Shown here piece after piece: positions 1-8,482 of a stretch of DNA of 64,000 nucleotides. The translations under genes and the position numbers were made by a program. How positions within the stretch are numbered: the stretch's first letter is position 1; each line of letters begins with the position of its first letter. Source of the stretch: Actinomycetales bacterium (GTDB lineage: Bacteria; Actinomycetota; Actinomycetes; Actinomycetales; Dermatophilaceae); assembly GCA_016710385.1 (NCBI GenBank), contig JADJVX010000017.1, forward strand, positions 930,001 through 994,000, read 5' to 3'. The notes below the pieces were generated by a model. It saw nothing but the letters and a program-made list of their open reading frames with translations, was not told where the DNA came from and ran no database searches.

Positions 1-848
1 TGCATGAGATAGGACAGGAACGCCGTGAGCGCGCCCACCTGCATCTCACCGGACTCAACGCGGTGCGACCCGAACCAGAGCACGGCGATCGTCGACAGGT
101 TGAGCACGAGCATGACGACCGGGAAGATGATCGCCATCAGCCGCCCGACCCCGAGCGAGGCGCCGGTCAACGAGCCGTTGGCCTCGGCAAAACGACTCTG
201 CTCGAAGCGTTCTCGCACGAAGGCCCGCACCACCCGGATGCCGGTGATCTGCTCGCGCAGGATGCGGTTGACCGCGTCGATGGAGTCCTGCATGACCCGG
301 AAACGCGGCAACATCTGCCGCAGCAGCAACCCGACAGTGATCGCCAGGACCGGGATCGCGACCGCGACCAGCCAGGACAATCCGACGTCGGTGCGCAGCG
401 CCATGATGACGCCGCCGACCATCATGATCGGCGCCCCGACCATCATGGCCAGGGTCATGAAGACGACCATCTGCACCTGCTGCACGTCGTTGGTCGACCG
501 GCTGATGAGCGTCGGCGCACCGAACTGGGCCACCTCGCGGGCCGAGAACTCGCCCACCCGGCTGAACACCCGCGCGCGCAGATCGCGGCCGAACGACATC
601 GCCGTGCGGGCGGCGAGGTAGACGGCATACACGCTGGCCAGGATCTGCAGGAACGAGATGGCGAGCATCACCGCACCGGTGCCCGCGATGTAGCCCGTGT
701 CGCCCTTGGCCACGCCCTCGTCGATGATCGCGGCGTTGAGGTTGGGCAGGTAGAGCGAGGCGATGGTGCTGACGAGTTGCAGGACGACGAGCAACGAGAT
801 GGCGCCGCGGTGCGGGGCCAGGCCGTGTCGGACGATCCGCCAGAGCAT
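1..848 (-). CDS. ABC exporter, N-terminal membrane domain (partial)
   Basis: The gene starts at an ATG at 848 and runs off the left edge, so about 282 N-terminal residues are visible. They form the type-1 exporter transmembrane domain: hydrophobic segments near residues 15-35, 55-75, 130-150, 155-175 and 245-265, separated by charged stretches such as FGRDLRARVF and the coupling-region signature GIRVVRAFVRE. The ATPase domain lies outside the window. Members of this family are usually heterodimeric multidrug or lipid exporters. It lies just downstream, on the same strand, of a TetR gene, an arrangement typical of repressor-controlled efflux. The family is clear; the substrate cannot be read from the sequence. 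Confidence 0.88.
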   Translation of the reverse strand, partial: MLWRIVRHGLAPHRGAISLLVVLQLVSTIASLYLPNLNAAIIDEGVAKGDTGYIAGTGAVMLAISFLQILASVYAVYLAARTAMSFGRDLRARVFSRVGEFSAREVAQFGAPTLISRSTNDVQQVQMVVFMTLAMMVGAPIMMVGGVIMALRTDVGLSWLVAVAIPVLAITVGLLLRQMLPRFRVMQDSIDAVNRILREQITGIRVVRAFVRERFEQSRFAEANGSLTGASLGVGRLMAIIFPVVMLVLNLSTIAVLWFGSHRVESGEMQVGALTAFLSYLM

Positions 849-964
849 GGGGGTCCTTTGCGATGGGTATGCCGTGTGGTCACGTGGCGATCGGTGCGAT
901 CGGGTATGCCGGGTGATCGGCTTCGGTCGAAGGTGGCAGTCTGCAGGCTGACCTCGGGTGAGGG

Positions 965-1648
965 TCAACCCGAATTCGGCGGGGGCGGCCCGGTGGCACC
1001 GTGGGTGGTGCCGTGGGTGGTGCCAGGGGTGGCGACGTGAGTGCTGTGGGTGGCGTGGTGAGTTCGGCCTGGGGCGGTGTCGAGAACCCCGTGCAGCAGG
1101 ATGTCGACGATTTGCGGGGGTTGCAGCGGCCCCCCCAGCCCGACTGGGTGGACGCCGGCCATGGTGAGGCTGTGCAGGATCCGCACGACCTCCGGGACCG
1201 GCAACCGCAACTGGTGGGCGTCCGGCTCGAGCACCTGGGCGATGAGCGCCTCGCTGCGCCGGACGACTGTCGGCCCCACCAGCGTGCGGGGGTTACCCAA
1301 CGTGTCGTTGTCGGACTCAAAGGTGACGAGCACCCGGTGAATCCTGGCCATGACCCGCGCGAGGATGCCGACGACCTCGACCAGCCGGGCCTGCAACGGC
1401 AGTGTGGCGTCGACTGCGGCCAACTGCTCCAGGTGGTCCTGCCGGGCAAAGACACCGCGGGCCGCAGCGAGCACGAGCTCGTCCTTGCTCTCGAACACCC
1501 GGAAGAGGGTGCCCTCGGCGACACCAGCCGCGCAGGCAAGCTCCTTGGTGGTGGCCGCCATCCCCTTGTCCAGCACGACCGGGACCACCGCGTCGAGGAT
1601 CGCGGCGCGGCGCTGCTCTGGCGGCAGGGCACGGGCGCGGGGTGGCAT
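965..1648 (-). CDS. TetR-family transcriptional repressor
   Basis: A 227-residue protein starting MPPRARALPPEQRR. The N-terminal helix-turn-helix is plain: ATTKELACAAGVAEGTLFRVF followed by KDELVLAA, the usual TetR pattern. The C-terminal half is a variable ligand-binding domain ending in a Thr/His/Pro-rich tail. I chose the ATG at 1648 over a GTG 30 bases upstream because a TACAGT -10 element lies exactly 7 bases before it and the GTG sits inside the operator. The next gene on the same strand is the ABC exporter, so this probably represses its own gene and the exporter. The ligand is unknown. Confidence 0.9.
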   Translation of the reverse strand: MPPRARALPPEQRRAAILDAVVPVVLDKGMAATTKELACAAGVAEGTLFRVFESKDELVLAAARGVFARQDHLEQLAAVDATLPLQARLVEVVGILARVMARIHRVLVTFESDNDTLGNPRTLVGPTVVRRSEALIAQVLEPDAHQLRLPVPEVVRILHSLTMAGVHPVGLGGPLQPPQIVDILLHGVLDTAPGRTHHATHSTHVATPGTTHGTTHGATGPPPPNSG

Positions 1649-1655
1649 ACCGAGC

Positions 1656-1661
1656 ACTGTA
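1656..1661 (-). promoter_or_regulatory. -10 element of the tetR gene (leaderless)
   Basis: On the minus strand TACAGT is followed by 7 bases and then the ATG at 1648. This spacing places the transcription start at or next to the start codon, so the tetR message is probably leaderless. The adjacent inverted repeat at 1664-1681 would cover the spacer between -10 and -35. Confidence 0.55.
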
Positions 1662-1663
1662 AA

Positions 1664-1681
1664 TGAGTGAGCACTCACTCA
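1664..1681. promoter_or_regulatory. TetR operator (inverted repeat)
   Basis: TGAGTGAG-CA-CTCACTCA: perfect 8-base arms around a 2-base centre, immediately upstream of the -10 element of the tetR gene. Size, symmetry and position fit an autoregulatory TetR-family operator. That this TetR binds it is inferred from position. Confidence 0.75.
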
Positions 1682-1742
1682 CAACCCGCGGGTGATACTC
1701 GGCGAACGCCACCCTCCGAGCGGATCACTCACTAGACAGACT

Positions 1743-1767
1743 GACTAGATAGACCTACTATCTAGTC
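1743..1767. promoter_or_regulatory. PadR-type operator overlapping a leaderless promoter
   Basis: A perfect inverted repeat, GACTAGATAG and CTATCTAGTC, with a 5-base centre, ends at the base before the ATG at 1768. It contains TACTAT (1756-1761), which lies 6 bases before that ATG and fits a -10 element of a leaderless message. A bound repressor would therefore block the promoter. PadR proteins usually bind dyads of this kind. Confidence 0.75.
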
Positions 1768-2142
1768 ATGCCGGGTCCCACACCGCCCACGACTCCCACG
1801 CCGCCCTGGCCGGGGGACTGGCTGCGCGGCGTCCTGGAGATCGCGGTGCTGCGAAGCCTCGCCGACGGCGGCCCGTCCTATGGCTATGCGATCGCGGAGT
1901 CCCTGGAGGACGCCGGGCTCGGGCAGGTCAAGGGCGGCACGCTCTATCCGCTGCTCGGCCGCCTCGAGGAAGCCGGTCGGGTCGCCATCGAGTGGCGGCC
2001 AGGCGAGGGCGGGCCGGGGCGGAAGTACTACGAGATCACGGCGAGCGGCACGGCATACCTGGCTGCGACGGTCGCCCAATGGCGGGCCTTCGCGCGCACC
2101 ATCAGCGCCCTCCTAGAGCAACCCCCCTCTCCCCCAGCCTGA
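1768..2142 (+). CDS. PadR-family transcriptional regulator
   Basis: 124 residues. The PadR winged helix is recognisable: LEIAVLRSLADGGPSYGYAI, then a helix and wing with GTLYPLLGRLEEAGRVAIEW and GRKYYEITASG, ending in a short C-terminal dimerisation helix. The ATG at 1768 directly follows the inverted repeat, so the mRNA probably has no leader. The next gene, 12 bases downstream, encodes a HAAS-domain membrane protein; this regulator-plus-HAAS pair is a common PadR arrangement. It probably represses both genes. The inducer is unknown. Confidence 0.92.
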   Translation: MPGPTPPTTPTPPWPGDWLRGVLEIAVLRSLADGGPSYGYAIAESLEDAGLGQVKGGTLYPLLGRLEEAGRVAIEWRPGEGGPGRKYYEITASGTAYLAATVAQWRAFARTISALLEQPPSPPA

Positions 2143-2154
2143 TCCGAGAAAGGC

Positions 2155-2856
2155 ATGGCCATGCTCGACCCCTTGAAGACCTCCCTTCCGGCCAGTTGGA
2201 GCGTGCCGTTCGTCCTGACGCTGCGCTCAGGCAATGTCACGGGCGCGGCCATCGGCGCGGCGCTGCGCGAGGTCGAATCGCACTGCGCGGAGAGCGGTCA
2301 GTCGCCGATCGACGCCTTCGGCGACCCCGAGGCGTATGCCGATTCGCTGCGGCTGCCGGTGGCCCACAGTGGCGACGGGATGGTGAGCACGCTCGCGCCG
2401 AGCGTCGTCGGCCTGGTCGGTCTGCTGCTGTCGACACCGACGGTTGCCGCCTGGCGGCTGGGCACCGCGGTGCAGGTCAGCACGGGGCTGGCCGCCAGCG
2501 CCGTCATCGCGGTCATCGTGGTCGCGCTCGCGGCGCGACCTCAGGTCTTCCGCAAGCGGGCGCTGTTCGCGGGCGTGGCGGCCGGCGGGTTCCTCGCGGT
2601 CTTCCTCGCGCCAGTGGTGTGGACCGGCATCGCCTTCCGGGCGCCGGCGCTGCTGTGCGGAGCGGTCGCCGTCGCGGCGTTGCTGGTTTCGGCGCTGTGG
2701 CAGCGGCACACCCTCGACCCCGACGTCATCACCGACCCGCTGGCGCCGCATTCACCCGGCCCGGGCCGCTGGTTCACCGTCCTCACCACGTGGCTCTTCC
2801 CGCTGCTCGCCCTGGCGTCGGCGATCCTCACCTGGGTGCTGCCAACCCCCGCCTAG
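2155..2856 (+). CDS. HAAS-domain membrane protein paired with PadR
   Basis: 233 residues. The first 70 form a soluble helical region with AALREVESHCAESGQ and AFGDPEAYADSL, matching the HAAS/DUF1700-like domain found beside PadR regulators. About five membrane segments follow (roughly residues 85-105, 110-130, 140-160, 165-180 and 205-230). The start has a purine-rich ribosome site, GAGAAAGG, just before the ATG. It is cotranscribed with padR. HAAS proteins are thought to act as membrane signalling or regulatory partners, but no precise function is established here. The 3' end overlaps the convergent MFS gene by 4 bases. Confidence 0.75.
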   Translation: MAMLDPLKTSLPASWSVPFVLTLRSGNVTGAAIGAALREVESHCAESGQSPIDAFGDPEAYADSLRLPVAHSGDGMVSTLAPSVVGLVGLLLSTPTVAAWRLGTAVQVSTGLAASAVIAVIVVALAARPQVFRKRALFAGVAAGGFLAVFLAPVVWTGIAFRAPALLCGAVAVAALLVSALWQRHTLDPDVITDPLAPHSPGPGRWFTVLTTWLFPLLALASAILTWVLPTPA

Positions 2857-4139
2857 GCGCGAGCCGTATCCCCGCCGGGCTGGCGCATGAGCAGCGAGCC
2901 GGTGGCACCGATGAGCGCGGCGAGGGCCGCAAGCAGGTAGGCGGAGGTGAACTCGCCGGTGTGCTGGCCGATGACTCCGGCCAACGCCGGCCCGGCCGCC
3001 TGGCCGATGCCGAAGAAGATCGTGAGGGCCCCGAGCGCGTGCACGGCCTGGGCCGGCGGGAGGTAATCGCCGACCACGGCGCCCATGATGCCGGGGACGC
3101 TCCAGGCGGCGATCCCGAAGAGGGCGACGGCGGCATACAGGAGCACTCCGGGCAGTTGCAGGCCGACGATGAGATACGCGACGGCGTGCATGGCGAAGAC
3201 GATGGCCAGGCCGCGCTTGCGCCCCACCCGATCGGAGAGCTTGCCGAAGAAGCCGCACGCCAGCGACAGCAGCCCGATGACGAACCAGATCCAGCCCGCC
3301 GCCGACTCGGCCAGCCCGCGCTGCTCCACGAGGGTTGTGACGATGAAGGTGACGAAGATGGCGTAGGCGAAGCCGTACATCGAGTAGACCAGCCCGAGGG
3401 TCAGGGTCGTGCGGCGCTGCTCGGCCTGGGAGACTGGCGCGGGCTCGACGGCGTCGCGCACCGGATGACCGGCGGCCTTGATGCCGACGTATTGCGGCCC
3501 GTCGCGCAGCAGCACGGCGGCGACCACGCCGACGACAGCGATGCTGCCCGCCATGATTCGCCAGCTCAGCCGCCAGCCATCGCCCGGTCCGATCATCCGG
3601 TTGACGGCCGGCACGACGAGCCCGCTGCCCATGAGGCCCAGCCCGATGCCGCCGACGACCAGTCCACTGGCCCAGCCGCGCATGCTCTTGAGGAACCACA
3701 TGCCGGTCATGGCAACCATGGTCACGTTGGCGACGCCGCTGCCTAGCCCGGTCAGGGCGAACAGCACGATGACCGCCCACAGGGCCGACGCGAAAGTCAC
3801 GAGGGCCAGGCTGAGCGCGACGAGGGCCAGCCCGACCGTGACCGTGCTGCGCGGGCCGAGCCGCTTGGCGACCGCGCCTGCACGCGAGGCCCCGGCAAGG
3901 TAGCCGAGGAAGTTGCACGTGCCGATCCAGCCAGCATCGCCGTAGGAGAACCCCAGCCCGTCACGCATCGACGGCAGCACCATGCCGAAAGCGAAGCGCC
4001 CCATACCGAGCACGGCCATCGACACCACCGCACCCACGGCGACAATGACCCAGCCGTAGTGGAAGGGCAGGCGGGCCTCCCACGCGGGCCGGGTGTCGTC
4101 CGAACCCAGCACGTCGGGCGATCCCGGTGAGCCACTCAT
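2853..4139 (-). CDS. MFS transporter
   Basis: 428 residues with twelve predicted membrane helices. The N-terminal half begins FHYGWVIVAVGAVVSMAVLGMG and includes the loop RDGLGFSYGDAGWIGT; the second half has FGKLSDRVGRKRGLA, the DRxGRK signature between helices 8 and 9. A short acidic cytoplasmic N-terminus precedes helix 1. The ATG at 4139 has an AAGGA ribosome site upstream. It resembles YbfB-like or oxalate/formate-antiporter-like MFS proteins, but the substrate cannot be inferred. It lies downstream of the methyltransferase gene on the same strand, 36 bases away, and may be cotranscribed. Confidence 0.88.
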   Translation of the reverse strand: MSGSPGSPDVLGSDDTRPAWEARLPFHYGWVIVAVGAVVSMAVLGMGRFAFGMVLPSMRDGLGFSYGDAGWIGTCNFLGYLAGASRAGAVAKRLGPRSTVTVGLALVALSLALVTFASALWAVIVLFALTGLGSGVANVTMVAMTGMWFLKSMRGWASGLVVGGIGLGLMGSGLVVPAVNRMIGPGDGWRLSWRIMAGSIAVVGVVAAVLLRDGPQYVGIKAAGHPVRDAVEPAPVSQAEQRRTTLTLGLVYSMYGFAYAIFVTFIVTTLVEQRGLAESAAGWIWFVIGLLSLACGFFGKLSDRVGRKRGLAIVFAMHAVAYLIVGLQLPGVLLYAAVALFGIAAWSVPGIMGAVVGDYLPPAQAVHALGALTIFFGIGQAAGPALAGVIGQHTGEFTSAYLLAALAALIGATGSLLMRQPGGDTARA

Positions 4140-4175
4140 GACTCATCCTTTCACCACCGGGTCCTGCCGCCCAGG

Positions 4176-5684
4176 TCAGGCGTGCAGGAAGCCGTCGGCG
4201 ACCAGCGCGCGCAACGTCGGCAGTGCGGCAGCCACCGTGTCGGCCGCACTCTCACCGAGCAACTCGGCGATGACGCCGAGGGCGACTCGCGCGGTCAGCG
4301 ACCCGTCACAGACGCCGAGCAACCCGGCCGTGGCCGGGTCGAGGGTCGCCACCCGCAGCAGCCCCGACCCCTGCCGGGCCAGCAAGGCGGCCGGCGCGTC
4401 CGGGTGCTCGGACGACGGGACGGTATGCCGTTCCACCGTGACATCTGGGGCGACCCGCCAGGCCGTGTCGAGCAGCCACGCCTCGCCCCGTTCGGCCAGG
4501 GCGGTGCGCGCGATGAGACCCGCGTCCACAGCATGTCCGACGCCGGCCGCGACCGGACCGGAGACGACCGCCAGGTCGATCCACGGCTCACGTTCGGTGG
4601 CCGGGCGCTGCACGGTGACCACCCCGAAGCCGATCGCCTCGACGTCTCGGTCGGCGAAGTCGGCCAGCCACGCGGCATACATCTGCTCGTAGATCGCCGC
4701 GCCTTGCCGCTGACCGGCGTCGCGAGCCCACAGCTCGGCGTACTCGGCCGGGTCTTGCACGTCGCGCTGGATGACCCAGGCGTCCAGCCCGGTGCCGGCC
4801 AACCAGTCGCGCCAGCGGTCGCGCCAGTCGGCGCCGCGACGGATCTCCCAGTTGCCGAGGAACTGGGCGACCCCGCCCGGCTCGAGGTGCTCGCCGACCG
4901 AGCGCACCAGGGCCTCGACGACACCGTCGCCGACGAGGCCGGCGTCGCGGTATTCGTACTGCGGGACGCCGGCCGCGCGCGGGGTGATGACGAACGGTGG
5001 GTTGCTCACGACGAGGTCGAAGCGCTCCCCCGCGACCGGGGCGAGCAGGCTGCCGTGCCGGAGCTCGACGTCGGTGTCGTTGAGAGCCGCGGTGAAGGCC
5101 GCGAAACGCAGCGCCCGCGACGACAGGTCGGTGCCCGTCACGTGATCGGCGTGGGTGGCCAGGTGCAGCGCTTGCACGCCGGAGCCGACGCCGAGGTCGA
5201 GGGCGGTCGCGACCTTGCGGCGAATCGTCCACTCCGCCAACGTGGTCGACGCATTGCCGACCCCGAGCACGTGCGACTCGGCCAGCGGGACTCCGGTCGC
5301 GATCTCGGACAGGTCGGAGGCGACCCACCAGGCGTGGTCCTCGTCCCCGTAGGGGCGCAGGTCGCAGGTTGCGCGCAGGTCGGCGCCCTCGGCGCGGGCG
5401 ATGCCCAGCTGCACGGCGCCATCGGCCCGCAGGGTCGGCAGAGCCACGTCGGCGTCGTCCCAGGCGACCGGGAAGCCGAGCGCGAAGAGCCGGATGAGCA
5501 CTCGGACCGGCTCGTATTTGCCGCGGGTCGCGAGGTCGGCCGGCAGGCGCTGCTCGCGGTGCAGGGCGCCGGACGCCAGCGGCCCGAGGGCGGCTTCGAC
5601 GCCGTCCACCGTGTAACCCGCGGCGGCCAGGTCGGCCCGCAGGCGAGGCAGCAGCGTCGGGTTGATCTCGGGGGTCACGCTCAC
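4176..5684 (-). CDS. Class I SAM-dependent methyltransferase
   Basis: About 502 residues from the GTG at 5684 (a second GTG two codons later is also possible). The centre carries SAM motif I, ALDLGVGSGVQALHLA, then acidic motif GTDLSSRALRFA, and motif IV as VVSNPPFVI. NPPF is typical of N-methylating HemK/RlmG-like enzymes acting on glutamine or bases. The N-terminal 150 residues form a helical substrate domain and the C-terminal 150 resemble a winged or accessory domain. Similar two-domain proteins in actinobacteria are annotated only as methyltransferases; the target (release factor, rRNA or other) is unknown. Confidence 0.85.
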   Translation of the reverse strand: MSVTPEINPTLLPRLRADLAAAGYTVDGVEAALGPLASGALHREQRLPADLATRGKYEPVRVLIRLFALGFPVAWDDADVALPTLRADGAVQLGIARAEGADLRATCDLRPYGDEDHAWWVASDLSEIATGVPLAESHVLGVGNASTTLAEWTIRRKVATALDLGVGSGVQALHLATHADHVTGTDLSSRALRFAAFTAALNDTDVELRHGSLLAPVAGERFDLVVSNPPFVITPRAAGVPQYEYRDAGLVGDGVVEALVRSVGEHLEPGGVAQFLGNWEIRRGADWRDRWRDWLAGTGLDAWVIQRDVQDPAEYAELWARDAGQRQGAAIYEQMYAAWLADFADRDVEAIGFGVVTVQRPATEREPWIDLAVVSGPVAAGVGHAVDAGLIARTALAERGEAWLLDTAWRVAPDVTVERHTVPSSEHPDAPAALLARQGSGLLRVATLDPATAGLLGVCDGSLTARVALGVIAELLGESAADTVAAALPTLRALVADGFLHA

Positions 5685-5740
5685 GGGAGACAGGGTATGC
5701 CGTGTGCTTGCCTGCGATCGCCGGTCACGGTGACCGATGG

Positions 5741-5779
5741 GTGGAGACTTTCGCACCACCGGGGTGCGAAAGTCTCCAC
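5741..5779. terminator. Perfect 17-bp hairpin between the hydrolase and methyltransferase genes
   Basis: GTGGAGACTTTCGCACC and its exact reverse complement are separated by 5 bases. The hairpin begins one base beyond the stop of the minus-strand hydrolase gene and lies upstream of the methyltransferase gene on the same strand. No long T tract follows. It probably ends or attenuates transcription between the two genes. Confidence 0.6.
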
Positions 5780-6640
5780 TCACCCGGTGGTCGGCGCAGC
5801 GGCTCCGGTCAACAGGCGGTGCACGGCCGGCCAGGCCATCGCGCCGAGGGCGCGGTCGGCATCCGGCGTGCCGCCCCGAGCCATCCGCATCCCCCCGCTC
5901 ACCTCGGGCTCGCCGGGCAGGATCGTGCGGTGCCCGGCCCCGGCGAGCGAGACCACCTCGGTATGCCGTCCGGCCGCCAGCCGTCGGGCGGTGATCGTCT
6001 GCGCGGCATCGACCGATGGCCACACCAGATCGTCGCCCCCGGCCACGAGGAGGACTTCAGGGATGCGCTCGACCGCGATCGTGGCCGCCAAACGCTGCGC
6101 GGGCGAGACCGCCGCCAGACTGCGCCGATAGTGATCGACGAAGGCCGGCGGATCGGACCCGGGCTGCCAATCCTCGGCCAGCGGCACAAACGGCAGCGGC
6201 GCGCCACCCGAGGTCCAGTGCGAGGTCTGGGTGCCGTCCGGACGCACGCCCGCCCAGACCACGTGCGAGGGCGCGAAGGCAGCCACCGCGGCGACGGCCG
6301 GGGTCACCGACGCGACCAGCAGGGCCGCCTCGGCGCCGAAGGACGTCCCGACGACGACCACCCGGTCGGCCTGCGCCGCCAAGGCGGCGATGCGCGCCTG
6401 GAACACCTCCAGCGGCACCTCGAAGGGTGCCGGCCGCTGAGCAGGCCCACCGAACCATTGGATCGACTCGGTCACCGCCCCGGTCGAGGCGAGCAGCCGC
6501 GCCCGATCGGCGTCCACCCGGCCACTTGACCCGGCGAGCACCAGGACGCCGACACCATTGGGGCGCAACGGCATACAGCGAAGGCCCGGGGGTGTGTCAG
6601 CGCCCGAGACCGCTGGGAGCGGGACTTCCCGGAACGGCAT
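5780..6640 (-). CDS. Alpha/beta hydrolase, acyl-CoA thioesterase/BAAT C-terminal type
   Basis: 286 residues. The nucleophile elbow is VVGTSFGAEAALL (GxSxG); the acid residue lies in VAGGDDLVWPS and the histidine in LAGAGHRTIL. The layout, with SHVVWAG after the elbow and an aromatic-rich DHYRRSL region before the acid, matches the catalytic domain of acyl-CoA thioesterases and bile-acid CoA:amino-acid N-acyltransferases. The gene starts 4 bases after the Lrp-type regulator stop, so the two form an operon divergent from the branched-chain dehydrogenase genes. A role in branched acyl-CoA turnover would fit the context but is inference. Confidence 0.82.
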   Translation of the reverse strand: MPFREVPLPAVSGADTPPGLRCMPLRPNGVGVLVLAGSSGRVDADRARLLASTGAVTESIQWFGGPAQRPAPFEVPLEVFQARIAALAAQADRVVVVGTSFGAEAALLVASVTPAVAAVAAFAPSHVVWAGVRPDGTQTSHWTSGGAPLPFVPLAEDWQPGSDPPAFVDHYRRSLAAVSPAQRLAATIAVERIPEVLLVAGGDDLVWPSVDAAQTITARRLAAGRHTEVVSLAGAGHRTILPGEPEVSGGMRMARGGTPDADRALGAMAWPAVHRLLTGAAAPTTG

Positions 6641-6644
6641 ACCC

Positions 6645-7151
6645 TCACCGCCCCCGGTCGATCTCGTCGAAGACGAGATAGGTGCGCGTGCCGGTGACCC
6701 CGGGGATGGCCTGCAGGCCTTCGAGGATGATCTCGCGCAGATGGTCGTTGTCGCGGGCGCGCACCAGGAGCACCGCGTCGAACTCGCCGCCGACGAGGGC
6801 GACGTAGACGACTTCGGGGAGGGATTCGAGGGCCTGCTGCAGGCCCCGCCACTGCTGCTGCTCCATCTGCAGGGTGACGACGGCGGAGGTCGCCAGGCCC
6901 TTGGCCCGGGGGTCGACGCGCGCCCCGAAGCCGGTGATCACCCCGTCGCGCTGCAGTCGCTCCAACCGGGCGTAGGCATTGGCCCGCGAGACATGAGTCT
7001 GCTCGGCCAACTGCCGCACCGAGACCCGGCCCTCACGCTCGAGGATGCCGATCATGGCCAGGTCGACGGGGTCGAGAGCGGCGGCGCGCTGGGTGCGTCC
7101 GGTGACGAAGGGCCCGTTGGTCTCCGATGAACCGACCGATCGTTCAGCCAT
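6645..7151 (-). CDS. bkdR: Lrp/AsnC-family regulator, probable regulator of the bkd operon
   Basis: 168 residues. The N-terminal HTH reads LDPVDLAMIGILEREGRVSVRQLAEQ then SRANAYARLERLQRDGVI, and the C-terminal RAM ligand-binding domain includes VVYVALVGGEFDAVLLV. The ATG at 7151 was preferred over an upstream in-frame GTG because it begins the usual acidic N-terminus. It is divergent from the E1alpha gene, the usual position of BkdR, which in Pseudomonas activates branched-chain keto-acid dehydrogenase genes. The name follows that context; no ligand evidence is visible. Confidence 0.85.
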   Translation of the reverse strand: MAERSVGSSETNGPFVTGRTQRAAALDPVDLAMIGILEREGRVSVRQLAEQTHVSRANAYARLERLQRDGVITGFGARVDPRAKGLATSAVVTLQMEQQQWRGLQQALESLPEVVYVALVGGEFDAVLLVRARDNDHLREIILEGLQAIPGVTGTRTYLVFDEIDRGR

Positions 7152-7188
7152 GTGTCTCCCGTCCGCGACTCCGGCCCGGCACGATGTG

Positions 7189-7253
7189 GACAAATCATCA
7201 CGCCCGGGTTGAGCAGAGAGCCAATTGTCTCAGAAGTGCCAACTTTGACAAAC
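7189..7253. promoter_or_regulatory. Divergent lrp-bkd control region with GACAA boxes
   Basis: Between the divergent genes GACAAAT occurs at 7189-7195, TTGTCT (the reverse complement of AGACAA) at 7225-7230 and GACAAAC at 7247-7253. TTGACA at 7245-7250 could also be a -35 element. Repeated short AT-rich boxes on one face of the helix are typical of Lrp/AsnC targets. I cannot identify a convincing -10 box for the bkd genes. Confidence 0.45.
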
Positions 7254-7321
7254 AGAGTGCCCACATGCGAGAAGATTCCATGAATTGCCGTCAGACGTCT
7301 CCCAACCCCGATGGGACCCTC

Positions 7322-8482
7322 ATGACCCCACGACAGCCCCGCACAGCGCCCACCCGCGCCGCCGAGCCACCAGCCGAGCGACCGGCATACGACCTCGCCG
7401 ATGCGCACCTGCTCCCGACCCCCGAACCCATCCAGCTGGTGACCCCGGAGGGCTCCCCGGTCGCCGACCCGCGGCTGCCGATGCCCGACACCGACACGTT
7501 GGTGCGCGCCCACGACCTCATGGTGCAGGGGCGGCGGTTCAACGACCAGGCCCATGCCCTGGTGCGGCAGGGGCGCCTGGCGGTCTATCCGTCCTCGCAC
7601 GGCCAGGAGGCCTGCCAGGTCGCGGCGGCGATGGTGCTCGAGGACCAGGACTGGCTCTTCCCGACCTACCGCGACACCGTCGCGGCGATGGTCAAGGGAG
7701 TCGACCCGGTGCAGATCCTGCTGCTGCTGGCCGGCGACTGGCATGCGGGCTACGACCCCTACGCACACTGCTGCGCCCCCACTGCGACGCCGCTGGCGAC
7801 CCAGCTCGTGCATGCCGCCGGCGTCGGGTATGCCGCGCGGGTCAAGGGCGAGCGCACGGTCGTGGTCGCCATGTGTGGTGACGGCGCCACGAGCGAGGGC
7901 GACTTCCACGAGGCGCTGAACTTCGCGGCGGTCTTCAAGGCCCCCGTGATCTTCCTCGTCCAGAACAACGAGTTCGCGATCTCGGTGCCCCTGTCGCGCC
8001 AGACTGCGGCGCCGAGCCTGGCCGCCAAGGCGATCGGTTACGGCATGCCCGGCAAGCGGGTCGACGGCAACGATGTCGCAGCCCTGCTGGCCGTGCTCGG
8101 CGAGGCCGTCGACCGGGCCCGGGCCGGGGAGGGTCCGACCCTGGTCGAGGCGCACACCTACCGGATGCAGGCGCACACCAACGCCGACGACGCGACGCGC
8201 TATCGCTCGTCCGAGGCCGTCAAAGAGTGGGAGCCCCGCGACCCGATCCTGCGCTCGCAAGCCCACCTGCTCAGCCTCGGCGCCATCGACGACGAGCACG
8301 CCACGGCCCTCACCCAGCGCGTCGAAGAGATGGCGGCTGAGATGCGCCTCGGGATGAGCGCCGAGCGCGAGCTCGATCCGACCGTGCTCTTCGATCACGT
8401 CTTCGCCACTCCCACACCGCAATTGCGCGAACAACGCGCCCAGCTGCTCGACGAGCTCGCCCGAGAGGAGGCGGCCAAGTGA
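7322..8482 (+). CDS. bkdA: Branched-chain 2-oxoacid dehydrogenase E1 alpha
   Basis: 386 residues from the ATG at 7322; ATGs at 7265 and 7280 are alternatives (7280 has a GAGAAG site). The thiamine-diphosphate motif is complete: CGDGATSEGDFHEALNFAAV through QNNEFAIS (GDG-x-N). The HxxGQEA region reads SHGQEACQVA, and the loop YRMQAHTNADDATRYR resembles branched-chain rather than pyruvate enzymes. With E1beta it decarboxylates branched 2-oxoacids and transfers the acyl group to E2 lipoate. The stop overlaps the GTG of E1beta (GTGA), so the two are translationally coupled. A pyruvate dehydrogenase of this type remains possible. Confidence 0.9.
   Translation: MTPRQPRTAPTRAAEPPAERPAYDLADAHLLPTPEPIQLVTPEGSPVADPRLPMPDTDTLVRAHDLMVQGRRFNDQAHALVRQGRLAVYPSSHGQEACQVAAAMVLEDQDWLFPTYRDTVAAMVKGVDPVQILLLLAGDWHAGYDPYAHCCAPTATPLATQLVHAAGVGYAARVKGERTVVVAMCGDGATSEGDFHEALNFAAVFKAPVIFLVQNNEFAISVPLSRQTAAPSLAAKAIGYGMPGKRVDGNDVAALLAVLGEAVDRARAGEGPTLVEAHTYRMQAHTNADDATRYRSSEAVKEWEPRDPILRSQAHLLSLGAIDDEHATALTQRVEEMAAEMRLGMSAERELDPTVLFDHVFATPTPQLREQRAQLLDELAREEAAK

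Noticed and set aside
4182..6131. A 649-codon plus-strand frame over the methyltransferase and hydrolase genes
   Set aside because: It is antisense to two genes with complete motifs and contains no recognisable domain.
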